Source: BQWY01 sp046351095 (GTDB lineage Bacteria; Nitrospirota; Nitrospiria; Nitrospirales; Nitrospiraceae). Taken from it: a stretch of DNA of 64,000 nucleotides. Position numbers and translations under genes: made by a program. Each line of letters opens with the position of its first letter. Within the stretch, counting starts at the first letter, position 1. Below are positions 16,741-24,665 of this stretch, piece after piece. The notes below the pieces were generated by a model. The model did no database searches. It had not been told where the DNA came from and saw only the letters and a program-made list of their open reading frames with translations. The DNA lies in assembly GCA_046351095.1 (NCBI GenBank), contig JAXLZC010000001.1:186001-250000 (forward strand), read 5' to 3'.

Positions 16741-17253
16741 TCATCGCCCTTCGATTCGCCAGCCGCTGCCATAGGGATTCGTCGGGGAGTCGGGGCGATA
16801 GGGATTCCCGGCGCCGTACGGATTGTTCAGCGACTCGGGTGAAAACGGCGAGCCATAGCGCCCGTATGGATTGCTCGTCGACTCGGGATCGTAGGGATTC
16901 GCGCTCAGTTTGCCACGATAGTTCCCCTGTTGGTCGTAGAGCCTGGGGGCGTCGGTCGCGAAAGGATTCGTGGCGGACTGATTGCTGAATGGGTTGCCGT
17001 AGCGACTGAATGGATTGGTGATGCTGTCGGGGGCGAACGGGTTGCCTGCGCCGAATGGGTTGGCGCTGGAATTCGGTGCGTAGGGATTAGCACTGAGTGT
17101 ACCGAGGTCGGCTGCCTGGGCCGTGAGCGCGAGCACGAGCGAAAGGGCGAGGCCGACAGAGAGCGTTCCTAGGAGGGGCTGCGTTCGCTGGAATGCGATG
17201 CGGATACGCGAACAATCCCAATGCACTCTGGTTGGTGCGGCATACCTTGTCAT
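16741..17253 (-). CDS. Secreted protein with NPY/NPF tandem repeats
   Basis: A 170-residue exported protein of unknown function. A long basic N-region leads to a hydrophobic signal sequence ending LALTAQA. The mature part consists of repeated units built on Asn-Pro-Tyr or Asn-Pro-Phe with acidic spacers: SANPYAPNSSANPFGAGNPF, then SITNPFSRYGNPFSNQSATN, and near the end SLNNPYGAGNPYRPDSPTNP. The periodicity alternates about eight and eleven residues, suggesting a repetitive extended or beta structure. AGAAGG lies upstream of the ATG at 17253. That ATG overlaps the TGA of the von Willebrand A gene, so the two are co-translated. Confidence 0.7.
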   Translation of the reverse strand: MTRYAAPTRVHWDCSRIRIAFQRTQPLLGTLSVGLALSLVLALTAQAADLGTLSANPYAPNSSANPFGAGNPFAPDSITNPFSRYGNPFSNQSATNPFATDAPRLYDQQGNYRGKLSANPYDPESTSNPYGRYGSPFSPESLNNPYGAGNPYRPDSPTNPYGSGWRIEGR

Positions 17254-18014
17254 GGTTGATTCCCTTCTGTGTGCGGTGCCGGGGCGATGCTCCGATAGAG
17301 AGCAGTATCGCCGATGCCTGGGACACCCGGGGTCACTTCCGGCATGCCCGCGCTGTCAGGGCTGACGTCGTTCGAGGTCGCCTTCCAAAACCCGGTGTCC
17401 TGCCGGTTCGGCTCGCGTAAATACGAAGTCGTTGCGTCGCCGAGTCGGTCGAACATCCGACCGGTCTCTCGTCTGCAAAACTGCACGGTGTTGTCTCCGG
17501 CGATCCCCAAATCTCCTCCGGCGGCCCAGGCATCGTGATCGGCGCCGAGGTATACGAAGGTCCAGCCGCGGCCCTCCCATTCCTTGATCATGCGCACGAT
17601 GCCGTCACGGGTATATTCCCGCGAGGCGTTCTCCAGGCCGTCGGTCAGAATGACACAGAGCTTTTTCGCGTCAGGCCGAACGTCTCTTCCGGCTTCGGTC
17701 AGTGTTCGACCGATGGCATCGTATAGCGGAGTCGTATCGGCAGGTTGGTAGGTCGCCTCCGTCAGGTCCGACACGTCCGTGGCCGGCGTTGCGCGATGTC
17801 GCACCTCGAGTTTGCCGGAATTGAACAGGGTGAGCGTAAACTGCACGGGAATCGGCGAGCGGCGAAGGGTTGCGAGATATTCGTTTACACCGGCGATCGC
17901 CGCTCCTTTGCACGATTGCATTGATCCCGTTTCATCGAGAATCAGTGTCACGTACGCGGTCGGCATGTCGCCGTGTGTTGCGCTGGATCCTGGACCGTTC
18001 GATTGATATTCCAT
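17250..18014 (-). CDS. von Willebrand factor A domain protein
   Basis: A cytoplasmic-looking 254-residue vWA protein; these domains bind partner proteins through a metal ion. The metal-ion-dependent adhesion site reads LILDETGSM (Asp27, Thr29, Ser31), with PADTTPLYDAIG supplying the MIDAS threonine and ILTDGLENAS the third acidic loop. The domain fills residues 15-190; the rest is a Pro/Ser-rich tail. The start at 18014 has AGGAGG six bases upstream, better placed than the GTG three bases earlier. The secreted NPY-repeat gene is coupled to its stop codon. A role in assembling or sensing that protein is inference only. Confidence 0.82.
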   Translation of the reverse strand: MEYQSNGPGSSATHGDMPTAYVTLILDETGSMQSCKGAAIAGVNEYLATLRRSPIPVQFTLTLFNSGKLEVRHRATPATDVSDLTEATYQPADTTPLYDAIGRTLTEAGRDVRPDAKKLCVILTDGLENASREYTRDGIVRMIKEWEGRGWTFVYLGADHDAWAAGGDLGIAGDNTVQFCRRETGRMFDRLGDATTSYLREPNRQDTGFWKATSNDVSPDSAGMPEVTPGVPGIGDTALYRSIAPAPHTEGNQP

Positions 18015-18107
18015 CACGGACCTCCTCGTGTGAGTGGTGAATAAACCGTAGTCTCACACAAGACTGTGACACCCGAGGTCACGCGAGCGATGTGTTTGTC
18101 GCTCCGG

Positions 18108-19094
18108 TCAGGTCCGTTGCGCGATCAGCGTGGCTTCTTTGATGACGGCGTGTCGGAGCGAGGCGGGTTCAATCACGGTGACGCCGCTGCCGAAGCTGAG
18201 GATCCAGCCGACGAGTTCGCGTGTGTCGGCGATGGTCAGCGTCATGCGGAGTCCTCCCGTGCGACGGCGCGTCAGGTGTTGGCTGGGATGCCAGACGCGG
18301 TCTTTCACCCAGGCGGCGGTGGCGCGGTCGAATTCCAACTCCACGTCGATCCGTTGGCCGCGCATCACGGTGAGGGAATCTTCCACGAAGGCTTCGAAAT
18401 CGAAATGTAGCGGAATTTGGTAGGGATGATCGGTGGGCGTCACGGACGTGATGCGTTCGACGGCGAAGACGCGCGGTTCTTTCCGTAGGTGGCAATATCC
18501 GATGAGGTAGAGGCCGCCCGAGGCGTACCAGAGGCGGTAGGGATCGACTTCGCGTCGCGTGACTTTTCCGCGCGAGACGGACGCGTAGCGCATTTGAATA
18601 CGCGTCTTCTCGGCGATGGCGGTCGTGACACGTTCGACCACTTCGCGATGCAGCTTGTAACGTTTGTGCGGTCCGAGGCCGACGGAGAAGCTGTCTTCCA
18701 GCTGATGTACAAGCGCGAGGCCGTCCGGCGGGAGCGCGGCGGAGGCTTTACCCAGCGCGGACTGGAGTGAGGCGTGCAGCGCGGTGCCTTCCAACGGCGC
18801 GACCAGACGTCGGCTGAGCGTCAGCGCCATCAACTCGGTGGGGGAGAGGCGGAGTGCGGGGGCGTGCTGCGCGCCGTCGAGCAGTTTCCAACGTGTCTGC
18901 CCGTCGATACGTTCGGTGAGCAGCGGCCACCCGGCGGTTTCGATGGCTTCGAGATCGCGGCGGAGTGTGCGGATGTGGCGGGCGGCGCCTGGGTCGAGTG
19001 CGGCGGCGAGTTGTTCGAGTGTGAGGCCGTGGCGCGAGGCTTCCAGTTGCTTCAGGATGATCAACTGGCGAACGGCTTGCTCGTTCCTCGGCAT
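18108..19094 (-). CDS. WYL-domain transcriptional regulator
   Basis: A 328-residue regulator with an N-terminal DeoR-like helix-turn-helix (about 1-65, including HIRTLRRDLEAIETAGWPL) and a central WYL domain with LWYASGGLYLIGYCHLR near 180-200, followed by a C-terminal WCX-type extension. WYL domains bind nucleic-acid or nucleotide ligands and often control defence and DNA-damage genes. It is transcribed towards the vWA gene and could control that pair or the nearby restriction operon, but no operator is recognisable. ATG at 19094. Confidence 0.88.
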   Translation of the reverse strand: MPRNEQAVRQLIILKQLEASRHGLTLEQLAAALDPGAARHIRTLRRDLEAIETAGWPLLTERIDGQTRWKLLDGAQHAPALRLSPTELMALTLSRRLVAPLEGTALHASLQSALGKASAALPPDGLALVHQLEDSFSVGLGPHKRYKLHREVVERVTTAIAEKTRIQMRYASVSRGKVTRREVDPYRLWYASGGLYLIGYCHLRKEPRVFAVERITSVTPTDHPYQIPLHFDFEAFVEDSLTVMRGQRIDVELEFDRATAAWVKDRVWHPSQHLTRRRTGGLRMTLTIADTRELVGWILSFGSGVTVIEPASLRHAVIKEATLIAQRT

Positions 19095-19186
19095 GGGCTC
19101 TCGCCTCGGTCCACAGAGGGCGGAACCCTAAACAATCCCTCCCGAGAAGGCAAGCGGCGGGCGGCGGCGCGAAGCGCCGGGGGAAT

Positions 19187-19305
19187 AATGTTGAATGGTG
19201 AATGTTGAGTGTTGAATGGGGATGGTAGTGATGAATGTCGAGTGTTTAATGGTGAATGGGAGAAGGGGAGCGTAGTGTTGAATGTTGAGTGTTTAGTGGT
19301 GAATG
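19187..19305. repeat. Degenerate tandem-like repeat patch
   Basis: Built from variants of GTTGAATGTTGAGTGTTTA followed by a short GGTGAATG tail. Two 29-base copies at 19230-19258 and 19277-19305 differ at only three positions; a looser third copy runs from about 19189 to 19220. The T/G-rich composition is unlike the flanking genes. No gene is supported in the whole gap 19095-19358. An inverted repeat CGGCGC-gaa-GCGCCG lies just before it. Confidence 0.75.
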
Positions 19306-19358
19306 CGTAGCGAAGAAGAACGTGCGAGAGGGTGGCGGCGAGCGATGCTTGGGCACGG

Positions 19359-19652
19359 TTAGGCGGCTTGGTGCACGGCTTTTTCCAGCAATTCGTGGAT
19401 GTAGGTTTGATAGGGTTTGCGCCGCTTTGCAGCCAGTTTGCGCAAGCTTGCCAACAACGTCGGTGACAGGCGAATGGCGATAAGTTGCTTGGCGACGCCC
19501 TTGGTTGCCGTGCCGACTCGGCGCATGCGGCGCAGTTGTGCGTCGGTCGCTTCCGGAATGTCCGAAAAATCAATCTGTGCGTCCGCTATATGCACGGCGT
19601 TCCTTGCGACTCGCTTGCCGCGCACTGATGATGCGGTGCGTTTCTTTGCCAT
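19359..19652 (-). CDS. brnA: BrnA-family antitoxin
   Basis: A 97-residue antitoxin of a type II toxin-antitoxin pair. The basic N terminus (MAKKRTASSVRGKRVARN) is followed by an acidic linker with IDFSDIPEATDAQLRRM and a C-terminal ribbon-helix-helix with LIAIRLSPTLLASLRKLAAK and PYQTYIHELLEKAV, which should bind the operator and the toxin. Its ATG at 19652 lies inside the toxin gene, an 83-base overlap, and follows it, the usual BrnTA order. Long open frames reaching 20036 in this phase are extensions without family support. Confidence 0.85.
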   Translation of the reverse strand: MAKKRTASSVRGKRVARNAVHIADAQIDFSDIPEATDAQLRRMRRVGTATKGVAKQLIAIRLSPTLLASLRKLAAKRRKPYQTYIHELLEKAVHQAA

Positions 19653-19854
19653 GTCGTGCCCTCCGTATCGTATACACCACAAAAAGAATTCGTCCGAGCG
19701 CAGAGCGCCCGATGCGTTGGAAGCGTGGTTCGTGTGTTGAATGGGTAGGGTCGTCGCCGTCAAGGCCAAGCGTATCTGCAAATGCCGTGGCCGCCTCTTC
19801 GAATGAAACGCCGTGTTTTTCGACGTTACGTGTTGCCTTTTCTTGTTCGGCCAC
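19570..19854 (-). CDS. brnT: BrnT-family ribonuclease toxin
   Basis: A 94-residue toxin of the BrnT family, RelE-fold ribonucleases that block translation. Family hallmarks are NVEKHGVSFEEAATAFAD, the strand GRSALGRILFVVYTIR and the C-terminal RIISARQASRKERRAY. The start is a GTG at 19854; the frame is closed by a stop 15 bases further upstream. The family's usual FEWDxxK opening is replaced by EVAEQEK, so the N terminus is short or diverged and the conserved Trp is missing. It lies 15 bases after the HAD phosphatase gene and may be read from that transcript. Confidence 0.85.
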   Translation of the reverse strand: MAEQEKATRNVEKHGVSFEEAATAFADTLGLDGDDPTHSTHEPRFQRIGRSALGRILFVVYTIRRARHGKETHRIISARQASRKERRAYSGRTD

Positions 19855-19869
19855 CTCAAGAGGTGTCGG

Positions 19870-20556
19870 TTATGCCGGTGGTGAAGCGATGAGGCGGGGG
19901 ATGTCGGTGGGGCTTGTGAGAATGGCGGTGGCGCCGCGGGCGCGTGAGTCGGCGATGAAGGCGTCGCGTTCGTCGGCGGATTTCGCCCAGGTGGCGGCCC
20001 AACAGGGAATGCCGGCGGCGGCCGCCGCTTCGGCATCCAGCACGGAATCGCCGATGTAGACGCTGTCGTTCGCCGTGGCGCCGAGCGTGGCCATCGCGGC
20101 TTGAATACCTTGCGGGTCCGGTTTCGGTTGATCGACGTCCGTCTCCGTAATCACGACATCGAAGGGGACGAGTCCGGCGTGTGTTTCGGTGATGCGCCAG
20201 GCGGGGCGACTTTTTCCCGTCACGATTCCGAGGCGGCAGGCGCGTCGCTGCAGCTCGCGCAGCATCTCCGGCACGCCGGGATACACGCCGTCGAAGTGGG
20301 TGCTGTGGAGGCGGCGATAGTTCCCGAGGAACAACGCGAAGGCGTCGGGTAACGACGATGTGCTGCGCTGTTCGGCCAGCACCTTTTGCAACAGCCAGGT
20401 TTCCGAGCGCGGGCGCAGCGCGAGCAACGCCAGCGTGTCGGCTTGTTGAAACGGCCGCGCATACCACTCTTCGAACGTCTGCCGGTAGGCCTCCATGTAC
20501 AGGCGCCAGGTATCGATCAAGGTGCCGTCGAGGTCGAACAGGATATGGCGGATCAT
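19870..20556 (-). CDS. HAD-superfamily hydrolase, phosphoglycolate phosphatase-like
   Basis: A 228-residue haloacid-dehalogenase phosphatase of the Gph/PpaX type. Motif I is FDLDGTLIDT (nucleophile Asp8, acid Asp10), motif II is IVTGKSR, motif III is the Lys in QPKPDPQG and motif IV is GDSVLDAEAA. A helical cap lies between residues 15 and 85. Likely substrates are 2-phosphoglycolate or pyrophosphate, which cannot be told apart here. It heads the minus-strand run towards brnT. Confidence 0.86.
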   Translation of the reverse strand: MIRHILFDLDGTLIDTWRLYMEAYRQTFEEWYARPFQQADTLALLALRPRSETWLLQKVLAEQRSTSSLPDAFALFLGNYRRLHSTHFDGVYPGVPEMLRELQRRACRLGIVTGKSRPAWRITETHAGLVPFDVVITETDVDQPKPDPQGIQAAMATLGATANDSVYIGDSVLDAEAAAAAGIPCWAATWAKSADERDAFIADSRARGATAILTSPTDIPRLIASPPA

Positions 20557-20602
20557 CGGCTGGGTGTTCCTTGTGGGGCGCGACGGTCGTGTGAAGGGTC
20601 GA

Positions 20603-21490
20603 TCAGGGTTTCTTCGGAGGGCGCCGTTCGGTCAGGACGGTGTAGGCCTCTTCCGCTACCCCGGCGTTGCCGTCGGTGGGGTTCGTGGCGACCACGCGTA
20701 CCACCAGCCCGTTCGGTGCGAGCTCTTGTCTCGGCACAAAAAACGACGCGTCGTATTTCCCGCCTTCGCCTGCGTAAAACATCTGCAGGCGGTCGGTGAC
20801 GCGGCCGTCGATCAGCACTTCCGCAAAAATGCCGATGCCGCGGGCGTCCCAATCGCCGTGCGGTCTGATGGGCGCGCCGGAGAGCGTGCGGACGGAAGCG
20901 CGGAGCTTCACGTCGTCACGGGCGATAAGCGTGGCGCCTTTTGCGGGCGATTCGATCTGGACGATGTAGCCGTAGAGCGGAATCACGATGCCGTCGCCGG
21001 TCATGTGTTGGCCGGGCGACAGCCAGACGGTCGTGCTGGCGCGCTGCATCGCGGAGGGGTAGGCGAGCGGGCCTTCGACGGTGAGGAGCACCTGCATCGG
21101 TGCGCTGAGGTACAACGTGGTCGTGAAGGCGGCGGTGGGTGTGCTGCTGTAGAGCGGCTCGCGCATCACGTGCGGCGTGCGCATGATGTGGTTCTGGTCG
21201 CCGGCTTCGCCTTGCTGAATGCCGCTGGCAAGGAGTTCGCCTGTGGTGGCGTTCGCGATGGTCACACGCGCGCCGCCGACCTCGCGGCCGAGGACGAGCG
21301 AGCCATGTCCCACGGCGCGCACGACGATGGTGGTGGCGAGCGCTTCGTTAAGCGGATCGTCGGGATTCGGCGGCGCTTGCGCGGAGACGGTCGTCGGCAG
21401 CGACCAGCCGAGGCCGAGCAGGCAGGCGAGCAGCGCGAACAGCAACGATGGACGGCGCGAGGGGGAGGGACACCCGGCGCGGAGGATCAT
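20603..21490 (-). CDS. Secreted protein of unknown function coupled to metG
   Basis: A 295-residue exported protein. The signal peptide (about residues 14-37, LLFALLACLLGLGWSL then a cut near VSA-QA) precedes a mature region rich in beta strands and without Cys. Phrases such as VGGARVTIANATTGELLASG and SPAKGATLIARDDVKLRASV resemble immunoglobulin-like or macroglobulin bait-type beta domains, but no family is secure. Its ATG overlaps the metG TGA (ATGA), so it is translated directly after methionyl-tRNA synthetase, although no functional link is obvious. Confidence 0.6.
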   Translation of the reverse strand: MILRAGCPSPSRRPSLLFALLACLLGLGWSLPTTVSAQAPPNPDDPLNEALATTIVVRAVGHGSLVLGREVGGARVTIANATTGELLASGIQQGEAGDQNHIMRTPHVMREPLYSSTPTAAFTTTLYLSAPMQVLLTVEGPLAYPSAMQRASTTVWLSPGQHMTGDGIVIPLYGYIVQIESPAKGATLIARDDVKLRASVRTLSGAPIRPHGDWDARGIGIFAEVLIDGRVTDRLQMFYAGEGGKYDASFFVPRQELAPNGLVVRVVATNPTDGNAGVAEEAYTVLTERRPPKKP

Positions 21491-23541
21491 TTGACCTTCG
21501 TGCCTGGGTCGACTTCTTCGGTCACTGTCATGAGGCCGCGTACCTCGCTGTCGCCCGCCGCGAGCACCATGCCTTGCGATTCGATCCCCATCAACTTGGC
21601 CGGTTTCAGATTGGCGACGATCACGATGGTTTTGCCGACGAGCTGCTCGGGCTCGTATTTTTTCCCGATTCCCGCGACGATCTGCCGCTGTTCCGCGCCG
21701 AGACTGACTTGGAGTTTGATGAGCTTGTCGGACTTCGGTACACGCTCGGCCGTCAGGACTTTCGCCGTCTTCAACTGCACCTTCATGAATTCGTCGATCG
21801 TGATCTGCGCGGGCGCCGCAGGTGCCGCTGCGGCTGGTGCGGCCGCTATCTGGGCTGCGGGCGCGCCTGATGCGGCGGACGGTGACGGGGGTGCGGCTGG
21901 TGTCTGACTGTCGCTCACGGTGGTGGCTCCTGGTTGTGTGGTCGATTTTTTGACGGATTTTGCAGTCGGTGCTGCTGCGGCCGCGGCCGGTTTTGCGACC
22001 TCGATACGCGGGAACAAGATGCGGCCTTTGCGGATCGACGTGCCGGGTGCGAGTGCACCCCAGCGCGGCGGCGTCGCGAGCAGCGGCTGATCGGCGGTGA
22101 TGGACAGGCCAAGCTGTCCGGCCAATTCTTCGGCGGTGCGCGGCATAAACGGCATGAGGCAGAGGCTCAGCAGCCGTAGCGTTTCGGCCATATGATAGAG
22201 CACGGTGCGGAGGCGCGGCGCTTCGGCCGGGTTTTTCGCCAGGGTCCAGGGCGCGGTTTTGTCGACGTACTGATTGGCCAGTTGCACCACGCGCCAGCTC
22301 TGCTCAAGCGTGCGGTTAAATTCCAAGCGCGGCAGCGTCTCGCCGAGTTGGCGTGTGACGAGGTCGACGGCGGCGCGTTGCAACTCCACGTCTAATTCGG
22401 TCGTCGCGCCCGGTTCGGGAATAGCGCCGCTGCAACTGCGTTCGATCAGCGTCAGCGTGCGACTCAGGAGGTTGCCCAATCCGTTGGCGAGGTCGCTGTT
22501 GATCCGGCCGACCAATGTCTCGCGGGAGAAGTCCCCGTCTTGGCCGAACGGTACTTCGCGCAGCAAAAAGTAGCGGAACGTTTCGACGCCGTATTCGTCG
22601 GCCATCGCGTTGGGATCGACGACGTTGCCGCGACTCTTCGACATCTTCTCGCCGTCCACCGTCCACCAACCGTGCGCAAAAATCGTCTTCGGCAACGGCC
22701 GCCCGAGCGCCATCAAAATGGTCGACCAATAGACGGCATGCGTCGTCAAAATATCCTTGCCGACGAGGTGCACATCCGCCGGCCAAAACCGGTCGATCGA
22801 CGGCGTCGGCGCGAGGTAGTCCAGGCCGGAAATATAGTTGGTCAGCGCGTCGAACCAGACGTAGGTGACGTAGTCCTTGTCGAAAGGGAGTTCGATCCCC
22901 CAGGAGAGGCGCGACTTGGGGCGCGAGATCGACAGGTCGCCGAGTTTCTGCGTCTTCAAGAAGCCGAGCACTTCGTTCCGCCGCGATTCGGGGCGGACGA
23001 AATCCGGGTTCGCTTCGATGTGCGCGATGAGCCGGTCTTGGTACTGGCCCATCTTAAAAAAATAGTTCCGCTCGCTGAGCTGTTCGACCGGCCGTTTGCA
23101 GTCTGGACAGAGGCCGCCTTCCACATCTTTTTCCGTCCAAAATCGTTCGTCGAAGAGGCAATACCAACCCGTGTATTGATCCGAGTAGATCAACTGGTTG
23201 TCGAACAATTGTTGAAGGAATCGTTGAACGATGGTTTTGTGCGGTTGGTCCGTCGTGCGGATGAACGCATTGTGCGAAATATGGAGGCGTTCCCAGAGCG
23301 TCTTGAAGCGCGGCACGATGTTGTCGCAATAGGCCTGCGGTTCGACGCCGGCCTTGGCCGCCGCTTGCTGCACCTTCTGCCCGTGCTCGTCGACGCCGGT
23401 CAGGAAAAACACCTCGCGGCCGAGTAGGCGGTGGTACCGCGCCAACACGTCGGCGGCGACGGTCGTGTACGCATGCCCGATGTGCGGCACGTCGTTCACA
23501 TAATAGATCGGGGTCGTGATGTAGAAGCGGTCGGCGGTCAT
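21487..23541 (-). CDS. metG: Methionyl-tRNA synthetase
   Basis: Charges tRNA-Met with methionine. The class I signatures are HIGH at residues 20-23 and KMSKS near 300. A Zn-knuckle region with CPDC lies near 145, an anticodon-binding helical domain follows to about 520, and the C-terminal 110 residues are an OB-fold tRNA-binding domain (IDEFMKVQLKTAKVL, with GIESQGMVLAA) used for dimerisation. The 684 residues include an Ala/Pro/Ser-rich linker of about 55 residues (near 520-575) between the last two parts, longer than usual. The next gene overlaps its stop codon. Confidence 0.97.
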   Translation of the reverse strand: MTADRFYITTPIYYVNDVPHIGHAYTTVAADVLARYHRLLGREVFFLTGVDEHGQKVQQAAAKAGVEPQAYCDNIVPRFKTLWERLHISHNAFIRTTDQPHKTIVQRFLQQLFDNQLIYSDQYTGWYCLFDERFWTEKDVEGGLCPDCKRPVEQLSERNYFFKMGQYQDRLIAHIEANPDFVRPESRRNEVLGFLKTQKLGDLSISRPKSRLSWGIELPFDKDYVTYVWFDALTNYISGLDYLAPTPSIDRFWPADVHLVGKDILTTHAVYWSTILMALGRPLPKTIFAHGWWTVDGEKMSKSRGNVVDPNAMADEYGVETFRYFLLREVPFGQDGDFSRETLVGRINSDLANGLGNLLSRTLTLIERSCSGAIPEPGATTELDVELQRAAVDLVTRQLGETLPRLEFNRTLEQSWRVVQLANQYVDKTAPWTLAKNPAEAPRLRTVLYHMAETLRLLSLCLMPFMPRTAEELAGQLGLSITADQPLLATPPRWGALAPGTSIRKGRILFPRIEVAKPAAAAAAPTAKSVKKSTTQPGATTVSDSQTPAAPPSPSAASGAPAAQIAAAPAAAAPAAPAQITIDEFMKVQLKTAKVLTAERVPKSDKLIKLQVSLGAEQRQIVAGIGKKYEPEQLVGKTIVIVANLKPAKLMGIESQGMVLAAGDSEVRGLMTVTEEVDPGTKVK

Positions 23542-23625
23542 GATGTCGGTGTGGTTGAGTTCGGTGGTCTGCGTCTGCGGAAGATACCAGGAGCGCGGGG
23601 TGAATGCTACCGGAGCGGTGGTGTC

Positions 23626-24663
23626 TCAGCGCGCGGCGGTCGGGCGTGCGGGCGCGCGGTGCAGCGCATCGCGCAACGTGAGTAAAACTTGTTCGAGCAT
23701 GAGCTGCGGATTCAGGTTGCGGGCGCTGTTGCGTTGGAATGTGTCGATCTCGGCCAAGACGTCCACCAAGCGATCCATGTCGGCGGCGTCCGCCAACGTG
23801 CGGAGGGCGCGCTCATGATCGGGGTGCGCGAGGTGATCGCGGCCGACGCCGAGTTGCGTCAGGACGATGTCGTGCACCCACACGGCGAGACGGTCGAGCA
23901 CGTCGGTCGCCGCGTCGTCGCCTTTGGCGAGTGTGTCGGCCGTCGTGAGCAACGTGGAAATGCTGCGGAGCGACGCGGGCGCGGTGAGCGTCGCTAGGTG
24001 ATCGTGTTGGGTGCGGCGCGCATCGAGGTCGAGCGTCATCGCTTCGCCGAGGCGACCTTCCGTGACGGCGGTCGCCAATTGCGCGTCGTGTGCGGAGAGT
24101 CCGCGTTGAGCGATCAACGCCTGGCGGGTTTCCGCGTAGGTCGGCGCGATGAGGCGCAGGGCTTGGCAGCGCGAGCGAATGGTCGCGGGTAACGCAAAGG
24201 GTCGGCTCGTCACCAAAATCAGCAGCGCGAAGCCGGGCGGTTCTTCCAGCGTTTTGAGCAGCGCGTTCGCGGCTTCGATCGTGAGGCGGTCGGCGTCGTC
24301 GATCAGGCAGAATTTTCGTTCGGCGATCAGCGGCCGATAGATCAACCGGCTTTCGAGTTCGCGAATGTCTTCGACGCGGATACGCGGTGTCGCGCCGCTT
24401 CGATCCGGCGAGACGAGGCAGAGGTCGGGGTGACTGCCGGAGGCGATCTGTTGGCACGAGCGGCAGTCGCTGCAGGCATCGGGCGGTCCCGACGGCGCGG
24501 TGCGGGTGCAGCACATGGCTTGGATGAAGCGGATCGCCAACCGACGCTTCCCGATCTGGTCCGGGCCGTGAAACAGGTAGGCGTGCGCCACGCGGTTGTG
24601 CGCGATGGCCGCTTGCAAGAGGGCCGTGGCGCGTTGGTGGCCGACGAGGTCCGCGAAGGGCAT
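23626..24663 (-). CDS. holB: DNA polymerase III delta' subunit
   Basis: A clamp-loader subunit that helps place the sliding clamp on primed DNA. The 345 residues show the AAA+ fold: a P-loop-like GPDQIGKRRLA that, as in many delta' subunits, keeps the shape of a Walker A, a Zn site in CSDCRSCQQ, the Walker-B-like LIDDADRLT and LEEPPGFALLILVTSRP, typical of HolB. It starts two bases after the tmk stop codon, a common holB-tmk arrangement. Confidence 0.9.
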   Translation of the reverse strand: MPFADLVGHQRATALLQAAIAHNRVAHAYLFHGPDQIGKRRLAIRFIQAMCCTRTAPSGPPDACSDCRSCQQIASGSHPDLCLVSPDRSGATPRIRVEDIRELESRLIYRPLIAERKFCLIDDADRLTIEAANALLKTLEEPPGFALLILVTSRPFALPATIRSRCQALRLIAPTYAETRQALIAQRGLSAHDAQLATAVTEGRLGEAMTLDLDARRTQHDHLATLTAPASLRSISTLLTTADTLAKGDDAATDVLDRLAVWVHDIVLTQLGVGRDHLAHPDHERALRTLADAADMDRLVDVLAEIDTFQRNSARNLNPQLMLEQVLLTLRDALHRAPARPTAAR

Positions 24664-24665
24664 GG

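Noticed and set aside
19187..19305. A second CRISPR array
   Set aside because: The repeat units are not separated by unique spacers of constant length and do not form the hairpin type seen at 7412-7562.
19359..20036. A 225-residue protein read through brnA and upstream DNA
   Set aside because: Only the last 97 residues match a family; the rest overlaps brnT and the phosphatase gene in another frame and is Arg/Pro-rich shadow sequence.
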